A DNA stretch of 64,000 bases, taken from positions 62,001 to 126,000 of the forward strand of contig NZ_JBQKGJ010000002.1 in assembly GCF_052118845.1 (NCBI RefSeq). Reading direction: 5' to 3'. Of the stretch, positions 1-7,874 are shown one piece after another. Position 1 is the stretch's first letter, and the number at the start of each line of letters is the position of its first letter. Under the pieces are notes generated by a model, which was given only the letters and a program-made list of their open reading frames with translations, searched no databases and had not been told where the DNA came from. Both the position numbers and the translations under genes were made by a program. The stretch is from Bilifractor sp002394235. GTDB lineage: Bacteria > Bacillota > Clostridia > Lachnospirales > Lachnospiraceae.

Positions 1-721
1 GGAGCTGCCTGCTGTAATCATACGGTGAACAGCCCTGCCTGTCGGCATCCATGATATCCGTATTATAGTGTATGAATCCGAGGATATTTTCCTCCGGTAT
101 CCGGGATCGGATAAATTCTTCATCCTTCTCGTCACGGATCTTATTTGCCACCACATTGACATCGTTGATGCCAAGCTGAGCGGCAAGCCGTTTTACATTT
201 TTGTATGTCTGAATGCTCCTCGCCCCCGGTTCGATCACGACAATGAACTGGTCCATTCCCTTTGTGGTTCCTCTTGCGAGATGCTCCAGTCCTGCCTCCA
301 TATCCATGATCACCACATCGTTGCTGCGAAGCATCAGATGATGAATCAGTCTTCGGAGCAGCACGTGCTCCGGGCAGACGCATCCGCGGCCCGCTGTATC
401 TACGGTTCCGAGAAGAAGAAGCTTCACGCCGTTCTTCTCTCTTGCAAACTTATCCGGAAGATCATCAACCTTCGGATTCAGCTTGTACATATTCGTAATC
501 TCGTCCAGATCAGTCCTCTCATTAATCAGCTCACGCATCTTTGTGATCGGAACGATCTGGTCGAGTTCGTCTTCTGAAAAACCGAGCGCCAGTCCAAGGT
601 TTGCGTCCGGATCCACATCCACCGCAAGCACCCCATTGCCCTGATCCGCATACATCCTGGCCAGTGTTGCCGCAAACGTGGTCTTGCCGACGCCGCCTTT
701 TCCGGTGATCGCTATCTTCAT
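1..721 (-). CDS. CooC-type nickel-insertion ATPase, partial (C-terminus beyond left edge)
   Basis: MinD/CooC-family P-loop ATPase that in this setting is expected to drive nickel insertion or maturation of CO dehydrogenase or acetyl-CoA synthase. The protein starts MKIAITGKGGVGKTTF, giving a deviant Walker A at about residues 7-15, then DVDPDAN near 35-41, a CxC pair (CVCP, C114 and C116) typical of CooC metal binding, and DMEAGLEHLARG near 139-150. About 240 codons are visible and no stop is reached before base 1, so the gene is cut by the window edge. The ATG at 721 follows TTGGAGGCTTTATTA, a good ribosome binding site. It lies downstream of cooS with a 212-bp gap containing small hairpins. 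It is a second CooC paralogue, distinct from the copy at 3012-3779; AcsF is a possible alternative name. Confidence 0.88.
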   Translation of the reverse strand, partial: MKIAITGKGGVGKTTFAATLARMYADQGNGVLAVDVDPDANLGLALGFSEDELDQIVPITKMRELINERTDLDEITNMYKLNPKVDDLPDKFAREKNGVKLLLLGTVDTAGRGCVCPEHVLLRRLIHHLMLRSNDVVIMDMEAGLEHLARGTTKGMDQFIVVIEPGARSIQTYKNVKRLAAQLGINDVNVVANKIRDEKDEEFIRSRIPEENILGFIHYNTDIMDADRQGCSPYDYSRQL

Positions 722-933
722 TAATAAAGCCTCCAACTCTGCTGAATAATTCCGGCCGCTCCCGTTCTTATCACACGGATAATCTGCGCAAAGGCAGCCG
801 GAAACAGCGGCGGACAGCCCCGGAACCTGCGAAGGTGCAGGTCACGAAGCGATCCGCAGCTGATACTTTTCTATGGCGTCCCGCATCCGGGTGCGCCGGC
901 CTGCATTTGTAAATCTGTCTGTGCGGCTTTTGA
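722..933 (-). other. intergenic spacer cooS to second cooC-like gene
   Basis: This spacer is GC-rich and contains inverted repeats on the minus strand, for example ACCTGC-N6-GCAGGT and a GGCGC/GCGCC-rich segment near 870-900. No run of T follows them, so they do not look like full terminators. They could be a processing or attenuation site between the two cistrons. No gene longer than about 12 codons with a ribosome binding site is visible. Confidence 0.35.
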
Positions 934-2823
934 TCAGATTCCGAGTGCTTTTCTCTTCTCCTCGATTCTCTCGATCATCTCGTCACCGAGCTTATCGATA
1001 TCCGGCTCGAAGGTATATGCAGCCTCAACCCAGTCGCGGATTCCACCGGTAAGAAGGTCGGTGATCTGATCCGATCCGGATACTCCAGGTTCAACTCCAA
1101 GGAAGGTATCAATTCCGGTAGCAACCACATAGTTTCCGATGGATACCGCCTTTTCGGACATCCATTCCGGAGCGCAGCCGACAACAGGAAGCTGAGAAAT
1201 ATTGCAGCCAGCCTGTTTTGCCAGATCCGATACCAATACGCACATACGGCTGATATCTACGCAGGATCCCATATGAAGAACCGGCGGGATATCTGCGAGT
1301 TCACAAACGGTTTTCAGACCGGTTCCGCAGATCTCCTTTGCCTCCTTATCCATGAGTCCGACTCTTGCAGCTGCCTGTGCCGAACATCCGGATGCGACAA
1401 TCAGAATATCGTTCTCGATCAGCTTCTTCATCAGACCGATGTGAGCGGTATCCGGACGAACCCGCGGGTTATTGCAGCCGACCATCGCAACGCATCCGCG
1501 GATAACACCGGATGTGATGCAGTCAACCAGCGGCTGAAGCGTATCCAGCTCGTCCACCTGAGAGTTTGTAACCACGTTGAGCTGTTTCTTGATTGCTTCA
1601 ACAGAATATCCGACGGTTGCCTTTGTCTTCAGCTGCGGGATATGTACAAGCTCCGGTTTTCTGTTCTTGAAGTTCTTCACAGCCGTCTCAACGATAAGCT
1701 TTGCCTGCTTATCCGCATCGTCTACATCAAACTCGATGAAATCGGAATCTGGCATTCTGGCAATCGGAGAAGTTGTGATGAACTTTGTGTGGAAGCATTT
1801 GGACAGGGGTCCAAGTGCCGGGAAGATACACTGAACATCAACGACAATCGCCTCGCAGGCTCCGGTCAGAACTACATTTTCCTGCTGCAGGAAGTTTCCT
1901 GCCATCGGGATTCCGCGGCGCATCGCAACCTCATTGGATGTGCAGCACACGCCGGATACGGTGATTCCCTTTGCGCCGACGCTCTTGGCGAGCTCGATCA
2001 TCTCGGGATCTTCCGCATAGTCACAGACAAGCTCGGAAAGTGCCGGATCGTGTCCGTGTACAACGATATTTACGTTCTCCTCGACCATTACGCCAAGGTT
2101 CGCGCTTGTGTCAACCGGCTTCGGTGTTCCGAACAGAACATCGGAGAACTCGGTTCCGGCCATGGAACCGCCCCATCCGTCGGACATTCCGGCTCTCAGA
2201 GACTGACGGATCAGTGCCTCCGGCAGAGAGGAGTTGCCCATATGTGTCATATGCATGGAGCAGGAAATCTCACGGTCGATTGCTCTCGGCTCAATCTCCG
2301 CCTTGTGCCAGAGCTCTCTGGTGTGCTCCGGAGCTCTCGACAGCCATCTCTGCGTGCCGAATACCTTTCCGTACTCCTCCATTGCCATGTACGCAACCTC
2401 GTGAGCGAGGTCATAGATATCCTTTCCCTCAGTCTCAACGCCCCACTCCTTCGCGATACGGGTCAGTTTCTCAGGATCCTTCACGGTGTACGGGCCTTCC
2501 GGCTTTGTATTGTAAAGGGTGTAGCAGATGGAACGTCCGTGATCTGAATGGGTGGCAGCGCCTCCCGCTACAAAACGCAGGAAGTTTCTTCCAACAATTC
2601 CATGCGCGTCGCAGCCGCAGATTCCGCGAGGTGCCTTCGGTGTGATACGGCACGGTCCCATGCGGCAGATCCGGCAGCAGATTCCCTTCTCACCGAATCC
2701 GCAGTGCGGGGTCTGATTCTTCAGTCTGGCCTGATAGGAATCCGCTCCTACTTTTGCGCCAGTTTCCAATAATCTGTTGGTGGCCGCCTCGAGTTCTTCG
2801 ATCGTATACGGTCTGAATGCCAT
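934..2823 (-). CDS. cooS: anaerobic Ni-Fe carbon monoxide dehydrogenase catalytic subunit
   Basis: Catalyses reversible oxidation of CO to CO2 with ferredoxin as likely electron partner, in the cytoplasm. It has 629 residues, the normal length for CooS. The N-terminus carries the cluster cysteines: C41 and C49 fit the intersubunit D-cluster, and C50, C53, C58 and C69 or C71 the B-cluster. C-cluster ligands are recognisable: VVHGHD (H256/H258), the CC pair at 293-294, C332, C450 in MVGC, C480 in ASGC and C521 in MGSC, matching the spacing in the Carboxydothermus enzyme family. The start follows GAGGAGGACAAAAGC. It is embedded in an operon with cooC, cooT and a His-rich protein, all consistent with nickel handling. 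Whether it works with acetyl-CoA synthase cannot be decided here because the region beyond base 1 is not visible. Confidence 0.97.
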   Translation of the reverse strand: MAFRPYTIEELEAATNRLLETGAKVGADSYQARLKNQTPHCGFGEKGICCRICRMGPCRITPKAPRGICGCDAHGIVGRNFLRFVAGGAATHSDHGRSICYTLYNTKPEGPYTVKDPEKLTRIAKEWGVETEGKDIYDLAHEVAYMAMEEYGKVFGTQRWLSRAPEHTRELWHKAEIEPRAIDREISCSMHMTHMGNSSLPEALIRQSLRAGMSDGWGGSMAGTEFSDVLFGTPKPVDTSANLGVMVEENVNIVVHGHDPALSELVCDYAEDPEMIELAKSVGAKGITVSGVCCTSNEVAMRRGIPMAGNFLQQENVVLTGACEAIVVDVQCIFPALGPLSKCFHTKFITTSPIARMPDSDFIEFDVDDADKQAKLIVETAVKNFKNRKPELVHIPQLKTKATVGYSVEAIKKQLNVVTNSQVDELDTLQPLVDCITSGVIRGCVAMVGCNNPRVRPDTAHIGLMKKLIENDILIVASGCSAQAAARVGLMDKEAKEICGTGLKTVCELADIPPVLHMGSCVDISRMCVLVSDLAKQAGCNISQLPVVGCAPEWMSEKAVSIGNYVVATGIDTFLGVEPGVSGSDQITDLLTGGIRDWVEAAYTFEPDIDKLGDEMIERIEEKRKALGI

Positions 2824-3011
2824 GCTTTTGTCCTCCTCAAAAGTATAATGGTTTATTAAGTTAATTAAACAAAAATATAATCTATCTGCGGTCCCTCATC
2901 ACAGAACCGCTCTGCCGCAGGCAGCAGAACCACTGCATCGCCTGTGCCAGCATTCGAAATGAAATACGTACCCGGCTTACGCCCCTCCGGTACGTTACCC
3001 GCATCCGGATC

Positions 3012-3779
3012 TCAGAGTCCCAGCTTTTTGACTGCCTCCATCAGAGCAGCTCTTACCGGTGAATCCTCCGGGAGATCAACAGATGGTTTTCCATCGCAAT
3101 CGAACTCATACACGGTATCATCTGCCGGAACCACCGCGAGCAGCTCCAGGCCCTGCTTCTCGATTTCCTCTTTTGTGCCCTCATTGAGCTTTCCGTTCGG
3201 AGCACGGTTGACAATCAGTCCGATTCTCTCCGGATTCAGATGACACTCTGCAATCAGATCCTTGATCCTTCCGGCAGCCTGAACGCCTCTTCTGGAGCAG
3301 TCACTGACAAGAATTGCCGTCTCCATACTTGGAAGAATGCCCCTGCTGATATGTTCAAGTCCCGCCTCATTGTCCACTACAATGTAGGGATAGTTCGACT
3401 GAAGCTTCTGAAGCTGTGTCTGAAGCAGTCCGTTGACGTAGCAGTAGCATCCCTTCCCCTGAGTACGCCCCATGACCAGGAGGTCAAAATCATCCTCCTC
3501 TGTGAGCGCGCCCTGTAAACGGAACTGCGCGTACTCCGCCTTGCTCATTCCGGAGGGAAGCTTGCTTCCAAAATCCTCCGCATGATTGATCTCTTCACGA
3601 ATCTCTCCGAGTGTCGGCGGTGCCTCGACTCCGAGAACTTCGTTAAGATTTGAATTTGCATCCGCATCCACCGCAAGCACGGGACCCTTCCCGCTCTTAC
3701 AGAGATACTGTATTAATAATGCAGTCAGTGTCGTCTTTCCGACACCGCCCTTGCCTGCAACGGCAATCACATGCGCCAT
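3012..3779 (-). CDS. cooC: CooC, CO dehydrogenase nickel-insertion accessory ATPase
   Basis: P-loop ATPase of the SIMIBI class that helps load nickel into the C-cluster of CooS. The 255-residue protein starts MAHVIAVAGKGGVGKTT, with Walker A at 9-17, DADANSN near 38-44, GKGCYCYVN with the CxC metal-binding pair C111 and C113, and DNEAGLEHISRG as the switch II-like region. An AGGAGG motif lies 11 bases before the ATG. It sits between cooT and cooS on the same strand, with 188 bp to the cooS start. The CxC pair is the known nickel or zinc dimer site in CooC of Carboxydothermus; here this role is inferred from the motif. Confidence 0.95.
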   Translation of the reverse strand: MAHVIAVAGKGGVGKTTLTALLIQYLCKSGKGPVLAVDADANSNLNEVLGVEAPPTLGEIREEINHAEDFGSKLPSGMSKAEYAQFRLQGALTEEDDFDLLVMGRTQGKGCYCYVNGLLQTQLQKLQSNYPYIVVDNEAGLEHISRGILPSMETAILVSDCSRRGVQAAGRIKDLIAECHLNPERIGLIVNRAPNGKLNEGTKEEIEKQGLELLAVVPADDTVYEFDCDGKPSVDLPEDSPVRAALMEAVKKLGL

Positions 3780-3870
3780 TGGCGATTACACCTCCTGTTT
3801 CCTTATCTGCATCTGCAGTAAAAAAGCTCTGCTGTCCTGTTCCCTGCTCATCCGGTCAGGGGAACTGTCA

Positions 3871-4053
3871 TCAGTCGCAGACCAGCATAACCTTGCTCGC
3901 CGCAAGATCCACCCACTTGATTCTGCCCTGAATTCTTGTCTGTTCTCCAACAATATCTTCTACAATCACGAAATCACCGTCCACATCGATTCGTGCGGTG
4001 TTTTCCATGATTACGGTATTGTCGCTTTCCTTATATACGGTTGCGAGACACAT
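3871..4053 (-). CDS. cooT: CooT-family nickel-binding protein
   Basis: Small CooT-family protein (60 residues). In Rhodospirillum rubrum CooT binds Ni(II) as a dimer using Cys2. I place the start at the ATG at 4053, giving MCLATVYK with cysteine exactly at position 2. An upstream TTG at 4062 would add three residues but touches the GGAG directly, whereas GGAG lies 9 bases before the ATG. The rest is a compact beta-rich fold (ENTARIDVDG, EGQ-like turns, IKWVDLAASKVMLVCD). It is located between the His-rich protein gene and cooC in the CODH operon, which supports a role in nickel delivery to CooS. Confidence 0.88.
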   Translation of the reverse strand: MCLATVYKESDNTVIMENTARIDVDGDFVIVEDIVGEQTRIQGRIKWVDLAASKVMLVCD

Positions 4054-4084
4054 TTCTATCAACTCCTTTGCTGTGTCTTCTGCG

Positions 4085-4441
4085 TCAATGCTCCTCTCCG
4101 GCCTTTTCCTTCAGGTGCTCCTTATAAAGCGTCAGAGCGATATTCAGATACATGTTGCCCTTCTGGTATTCGGTGACACCCTCTTTGATCTGTGCCGCGA
4201 CGTCTGCCAGTCCCTGTTTCTCCAGTTCGCCGGCCATCTTCTCCGCTTCCGCGGCGTGCTGTGTGTTGTGCTGAACCATATAGTTCAATAAAGCAAATGT
4301 CTGATCCTTGCACTTCCCGCTTTCCGGTTCGCAGCTGCCGCATCCGGCATTGCAGGCTTCCGCATGGTCGTGATCATGGTGATCGTGATCATGTGCGCCG
4401 TGAGGAATCAGATTTCCATTTTCATCTCTTAAAATATGCAT
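4085..4441 (-). CDS. His- and Cys-rich putative nickel-binding accessory protein
   Basis: First gene of the CODH operon. The 118-residue protein has an N-terminal metal-binding stretch, HGAHDHDHHDHDHAEAC, with nine histidines, followed by CNAGCGSCEPESGKC with several cysteines. The remaining ~75 residues are predicted helical (LLNYMVQHNTQHAAEAEKMAGELEKQG, with two more histidines) and end KEKAGEEH. GGAGG lies 6 bases before the ATG. It resembles in design, but not in layout, the Rhodospirillum CooJ nickel-storage protein, which carries its His tract at the C-terminus. A nickel chaperone or store for CooS is an inference from composition and position; the protein family is not named here. Confidence 0.85.
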   Translation of the reverse strand: MHILRDENGNLIPHGAHDHDHHDHDHAEACNAGCGSCEPESGKCKDQTFALLNYMVQHNTQHAAEAEKMAGELEKQGLADVAAQIKEGVTEYQKGNMYLNIALTLYKEHLKEKAGEEH

Positions 4442-4509
4442 GAGAGACCTCCGCTGAAATGATCAATCGCTGAAAAAACAAGCATGATATTCTTTTCACA
4501 AGCACCTTG

Positions 4510-4538
4510 ATTATATACTCACCCATGGAAAATATCAA
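4510..4538 (-). promoter_or_regulatory. sigma-A type promoter of the CODH operon
   Basis: On the minus strand TTGATA (4538-4533) and TATAAT (4515-4510) are separated by 17 bp. Transcription would start near 4503, about 60 bases before the His-rich protein gene. It is the only strong promoter seen before that gene. Confidence 0.75.
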
Positions 4539-5125
4539 TAGAAGTCATTTGGCAAAGGGCTCGTTTTTTGTACAAAGTGAACGTAAAAAAACGTTTTCAC
4601 AAAATTAACCTTCTCCTGAATCCGGATTTTTTTGTACAGGTATGCACAAGTCGTCCCGGCCGACAGGAGGAGCTTTTGTCTGTTGCCGCCACCATCCTCC
4701 CCAGGGGGTTCTCCAGTTCGAAAACTTGCACATTTTTGGCACGTCTTTTTAATGTAATCTGCACAATTCTTCCGCAGGGTATCAAAAAATTGTATTTTTT
4801 TGCAAACACAGCGCATACCTGTCCTTACGCCGCGGTGATGATTGCACTTTTCCATAATGTGTATTATGATAATAGCAATATTTTCCATCTGTACGGGGGA
4901 TTAAACCGATGATCCTGTGCATTTTCCCCGCTTTCGGATCTCAGGTTTCCGGTAACATCTCTATTTTAAATGATTTCGGCCGTAATTTCCATACTTTTTC
5001 ATGCATTCTGCTTATTATAACATTCATTGCTTCGTCAAGCGGCTGTGATCAATGTCATATCATCATTTTCGGTTTTTGAACCGGATGTTTAAAAATAACC
5101 GGAGCAATCGAAATCGCTTTACCTG
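4539..5125. other. long AT-rich intergenic region between CODH operon and aldo/keto reductase
   Basis: About 590 bp without a convincing gene. Open frames up to 117 codons exist on both strands but lack ribosome binding sites and protein-like composition. A possible plus-strand promoter, TTGCAC and TATGAT about 17 bp apart near 4840-4870, lies too far from the next gene to assign. The segment next to the CODH promoter has AT-rich blocks such as AAAACGTTTT that could bind a regulator. Confidence 0.3.
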
Positions 5126-5248
5126 GGATATCAAACGATAGGCTGGATATTTCAGATGACCTTAAATCGGGTATCAAAAGATAGTCGGAAGATTTTAGTT
5201 GACTTTAAATCAGAATATTTCAGATGTTTTAATGCGAGGTATCAGACT
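5126..5248 (+). repeat. imperfect ~44-bp direct repeats in front of aldo/keto reductase
   Basis: Two adjacent imperfect copies (about 5126-5169 and 5170-5213) and a partial third (5214-5248) share the order ATATCAAA, GATAG, ATTTCAG or ATTTTAG, GAC, TTAAATC. The last copy ends directly before the start codon at 5249. No other use of this repeat was seen in the window. It may be a regulatory array. Confidence 0.5.
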
Positions 5249-6115
5249 ATGACCAAAGAATTTAAGAAGATAAATATCCCGTCTCACCCCTTGAACGACG
5301 GGAATTCCATCCCGCTGCTCGGACTCGGGGTTTACAAGACAACGGATGAAAAAGATATGCACACCGCCGTGGACGCTGCTTACCGCTGCGGCTATCGTCT
5401 GTTTGACACGGCTTCTGTCTACGGCAACGAAGAGCTTTTAGGAAATGCCATCCGGGACCTTGATATTCCGAGAGAGAAGATTTTTCTCACGTCGAAGGTC
5501 TGGAACAACGCCCAGCGGCTCGGAGACGTGTCGGGTGCCTTCCAGCGGACGCTGGACAGGCTCGGAACCGCTTATATCGATCTATACCTGATTCACTGGC
5601 CGGTTCCGGGATGTACCCGGCAGACCTGGAGGGAACTGATCCGCCTGAAGGAATCAGGACTTGCCCGATCCATCGGCGTGAGCAATTTTTCCCCGGCTCA
5701 GCTCGAATGTCTTGAGCAGGAAACCGGCGTTGTTCCGGTACTCAATCAAATAGAATGCCATCCCCTCTGGCGTCAGCGCGAAACCGTAAATTACTGCCAG
5801 AGCCACGGTATTCAGGTTCAGGCTTATGCGCCGCTCGCGCGCGGCGCATACAAGGACCGCGAGATTCTCATCAAGATCGGCGAAAAATACGGAAAAACGG
5901 CCGCCCAGACCGGTCTCCGGTGGCTGATACAGAGGGGCATCTCAGTGATTCCGAAATCCGTACACCCTTCCCGCATCGTGGAAAACGCGGACATCTTTGA
6001 TTTTGCCCTCACAGAACCGGAGATGACCGCAATCGACGCGATGGATGAAGGGCTTCGCACCGCTCACATCCCTCAGGATCTTGTTGATACGGAATGGGCG
6101 GTTCTGACTGACTGA
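5249..6115 (+). CDS. aldo/keto reductase (2,5-diketo-gluconate reductase-like)
   Basis: NAD(P)H-dependent reductase with a TIM-barrel fold. The catalytic tetrad can be read: Asp and Tyr in FDTASVYGNEE, Lys in TSKVW, His in LIHWP. Other family landmarks are GLGVYKTTD near the start, SIGVSNF, NQIECHP, and IPKSVHPSRIVEN for the cofactor phosphate. The chosen ATG at 5249 follows GAGG by 9 bases and gives MTKEFKK with 288 residues, the usual length. A further upstream ATG at 5156 would add 31 residues encoded by the direct repeats and is unlikely. The gene is the only plus-strand gene in this part and ends 24 bp from the convergent gpsA. The substrate cannot be told from sequence. Confidence 0.9.
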   Translation: MTKEFKKINIPSHPLNDGNSIPLLGLGVYKTTDEKDMHTAVDAAYRCGYRLFDTASVYGNEELLGNAIRDLDIPREKIFLTSKVWNNAQRLGDVSGAFQRTLDRLGTAYIDLYLIHWPVPGCTRQTWRELIRLKESGLARSIGVSNFSPAQLECLEQETGVVPVLNQIECHPLWRQRETVNYCQSHGIQVQAYAPLARGAYKDREILIKIGEKYGKTAAQTGLRWLIQRGISVIPKSVHPSRIVENADIFDFALTEPEMTAIDAMDEGLRTAHIPQDLVDTEWAVLTD

Positions 6116-6139
6116 CAGACGGATTGATTAAAGGATAAC

Positions 6140-7147
6140 TTATTCGTCCCACTCTTCGATCTCATCTTTTCCGTCCCGCTGCATCAGCTCATTTACGGCG
6201 TCACGGGCGGGCTTTCCGTGAAAGAGCACTTCATTCACCTCATTCACGATCGGCATATCCACGTGATATTTCTCCGCGAGCATTTTTCCCGCCCTGGCAG
6301 AATATACGCCCTCGACCACCTGGTGCACTTCCTTCATCGCGGCTTCCATGGTATATCCCTGCCCCATCAGATAGCCCGCCTTCCGATTGCGGCTGTGCAG
6401 ACTCGCGCAGGTTACGATCAGATCACCAATTCCGGACAGACCGTAGAGCGTTCTCATGTGAATGCCCATCGCGCCTCCAAGCCTTGCAAGTTCTGCGCTT
6501 CCTCTGGTGATCAGCGCCGCCTTTGTGTTGTCCCCGTATCCGAGCCCGTCCGCAATTCCCGCCGCAAGAGCCATCACGTTCTTCAATGCCGCCCCGAGCT
6601 GAATTCCCTTCATGTCCGAGCTTGTGTACACCCGGAATACCGGCGACATAAAGACGGACTGCACCCGGTTCGCGGTCTCTCTGCTGTGCGCCCCGGCGAC
6701 AATAGCCGTCGGAAGGCCTCTTCCGACCTCCTCCGCGTGACTGGGGCCGGAAAGAACAGCCACATCCGCCTGCGGAATCTCCTGCTCAATGATCTCGCTC
6801 ATTGTCATCAGAGAATTTTCCTCGATCCCCTTTGCCACACTGACGATCAGCAGTCCGGGCCGGACCAGTCCACTCATCTTGTGTGCCGTATTCCTCAGGG
6901 CAGGAGAAGGAACTGCCAGCACAATGAGATTCCTTCCGGCACAGGCCTCCCCGAGATCTGTCGTATACTCCACGGAATCCGGAAGAATCACACCCGGAAG
7001 TTTATCCGTGTTCTGATGATTCTTTTGATACATTTCCGTTTCTTCCGCGCGGTAGGACCAAAGGGTCAGCTCGTGACCATTATTGCATAAAAGCCAGGTA
7101 AGCGCGGTCCCCCAGCTTCCCGAACCAATCACACTGATTTTTGCCAT
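6140..7147 (-). CDS. gpsA: NAD(P)-dependent glycerol-3-phosphate dehydrogenase
   Basis: Reduces dihydroxyacetone phosphate to sn-glycerol-3-phosphate for phospholipid synthesis. The 335-residue protein starts with the dinucleotide-binding GSGSWGTALTWLL, then VLAVPSPALR, VSVAKGIEE, LSGPSHAEEV, the catalytic Lys in GAALKNVMALAAG and the NTKAALITRG motif. GGGAGG precedes the ATG. It is directly downstream of plsY, which uses the product, so the two steps sit in one transcription unit with der and the DUF512 gene. Confidence 0.96.
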   Translation of the reverse strand: MAKISVIGSGSWGTALTWLLCNNGHELTLWSYRAEETEMYQKNHQNTDKLPGVILPDSVEYTTDLGEACAGRNLIVLAVPSPALRNTAHKMSGLVRPGLLIVSVAKGIEENSLMTMSEIIEQEIPQADVAVLSGPSHAEEVGRGLPTAIVAGAHSRETANRVQSVFMSPVFRVYTSSDMKGIQLGAALKNVMALAAGIADGLGYGDNTKAALITRGSAELARLGGAMGIHMRTLYGLSGIGDLIVTCASLHSRNRKAGYLMGQGYTMEAAMKEVHQVVEGVYSARAGKMLAEKYHVDMPIVNEVNEVLFHGKPARDAVNELMQRDGKDEIEEWDE

Positions 7148-7211
7148 CGATTCACCTCCCTAATATCTGCCGTGCCGCCACGGCCCCGCTGCAATGCGCG
7201 AGTCACCGTTA

Positions 7212-7871
7212 TTATTTATCCGACGGATGGCGATGACTCAGATAAGTCTTCCTTTCGCACCCGGCCGCAAGCCTCTTGATATTGCCACGATGCTGGAAAT
7301 ACGCGAGTGCGGTGAGGATCGCCGTAAGCACACACATCTCCGTGAGCCGGGCTGTTGTCATCGAATATCTTCCCATTGCACAAAAAACGCAGAGAAATAC
7401 CAGAAACTCCGTAGACAGTGACAGCGAGCTCAGAGACACATAGTGAGTCGCGAAAAAAATCGAAAAGAACAGCACCGTACCCACCAGTATCATCGGCCAG
7501 TCGCCAAAAGCGATGACCATTCCCGCCGTCGCAGCGATTCCCTTGCCCCCTCGAAAATCCATATAGAACGGATAGTCATGTCCGAGGATGACTCCGGCAG
7601 CTGTCCAGATCTTGAGAAGCGGGAAGAGCTCCGGGTATGAATTGCGGAAAATCAGCCAGGTAAGAATAACAGCAAGAATACACTTCATTACGTCCCCGGC
7701 CATCGTCATGAGACCGGCTTTCGTTCCGAGCGTGCGAAGCGCGTTAGTCGTTCCCGCGTTGCCGCTCCCCATCTTCCGGATGTCCACGCCCTTTGCTTTT
7801 CCGATGAAATAAGAGGTCTGAAACAGACCAAATCCGTATCCGATCAGCAGACTGCAAGCCCGTGCAAGCAT
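7212..7871 (-). CDS. plsY: glycerol-3-phosphate acyltransferase
   Basis: Membrane acyltransferase that uses acyl-phosphate to acylate glycerol-3-phosphate. It has 219 residues with about five membrane helices and the signature GSGNAGTTNALRTLG, a second conserved block FRGGKGIAATAG, and a third around TRYVSLSS-like residues (ATHYVSLSSL). The start codon lies 3 bases after the der stop, preceded by AAGGAGGAGAA inside der, so translation is probably coupled. The C-terminus is basic (HRHPSDK). Confidence 0.95.
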   Translation of the reverse strand: MLARACSLLIGYGFGLFQTSYFIGKAKGVDIRKMGSGNAGTTNALRTLGTKAGLMTMAGDVMKCILAVILTWLIFRNSYPELFPLLKIWTAAGVILGHDYPFYMDFRGGKGIAATAGMVIAFGDWPMILVGTVLFFSIFFATHYVSLSSLSLSTEFLVFLCVFCAMGRYSMTTARLTEMCVLTAILTALAYFQHRGNIKRLAAGCERKTYLSHRHPSDK

Positions 7872-7874
7872 CTC

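Noticed and set aside
1273..2547. 424-codon open frame on the plus strand
   Set aside because: It lies entirely opposite cooS, has no ribosome binding site and its composition (rich in His, Arg, Cys, Asn) is what codon bias on the other strand produces.
2824..3011. FNR/CooA-like binding site before cooS
   Set aside because: GTTTAATTAACTTAATAAAC is only partly symmetrical and does not match TTGAT-N4-ATCAA well enough to call.
4535..4912. Opposing 114-117-codon frames in the CODH upstream region
   Set aside because: They overlap each other, lack ribosome binding sites and have no recognisable domain.
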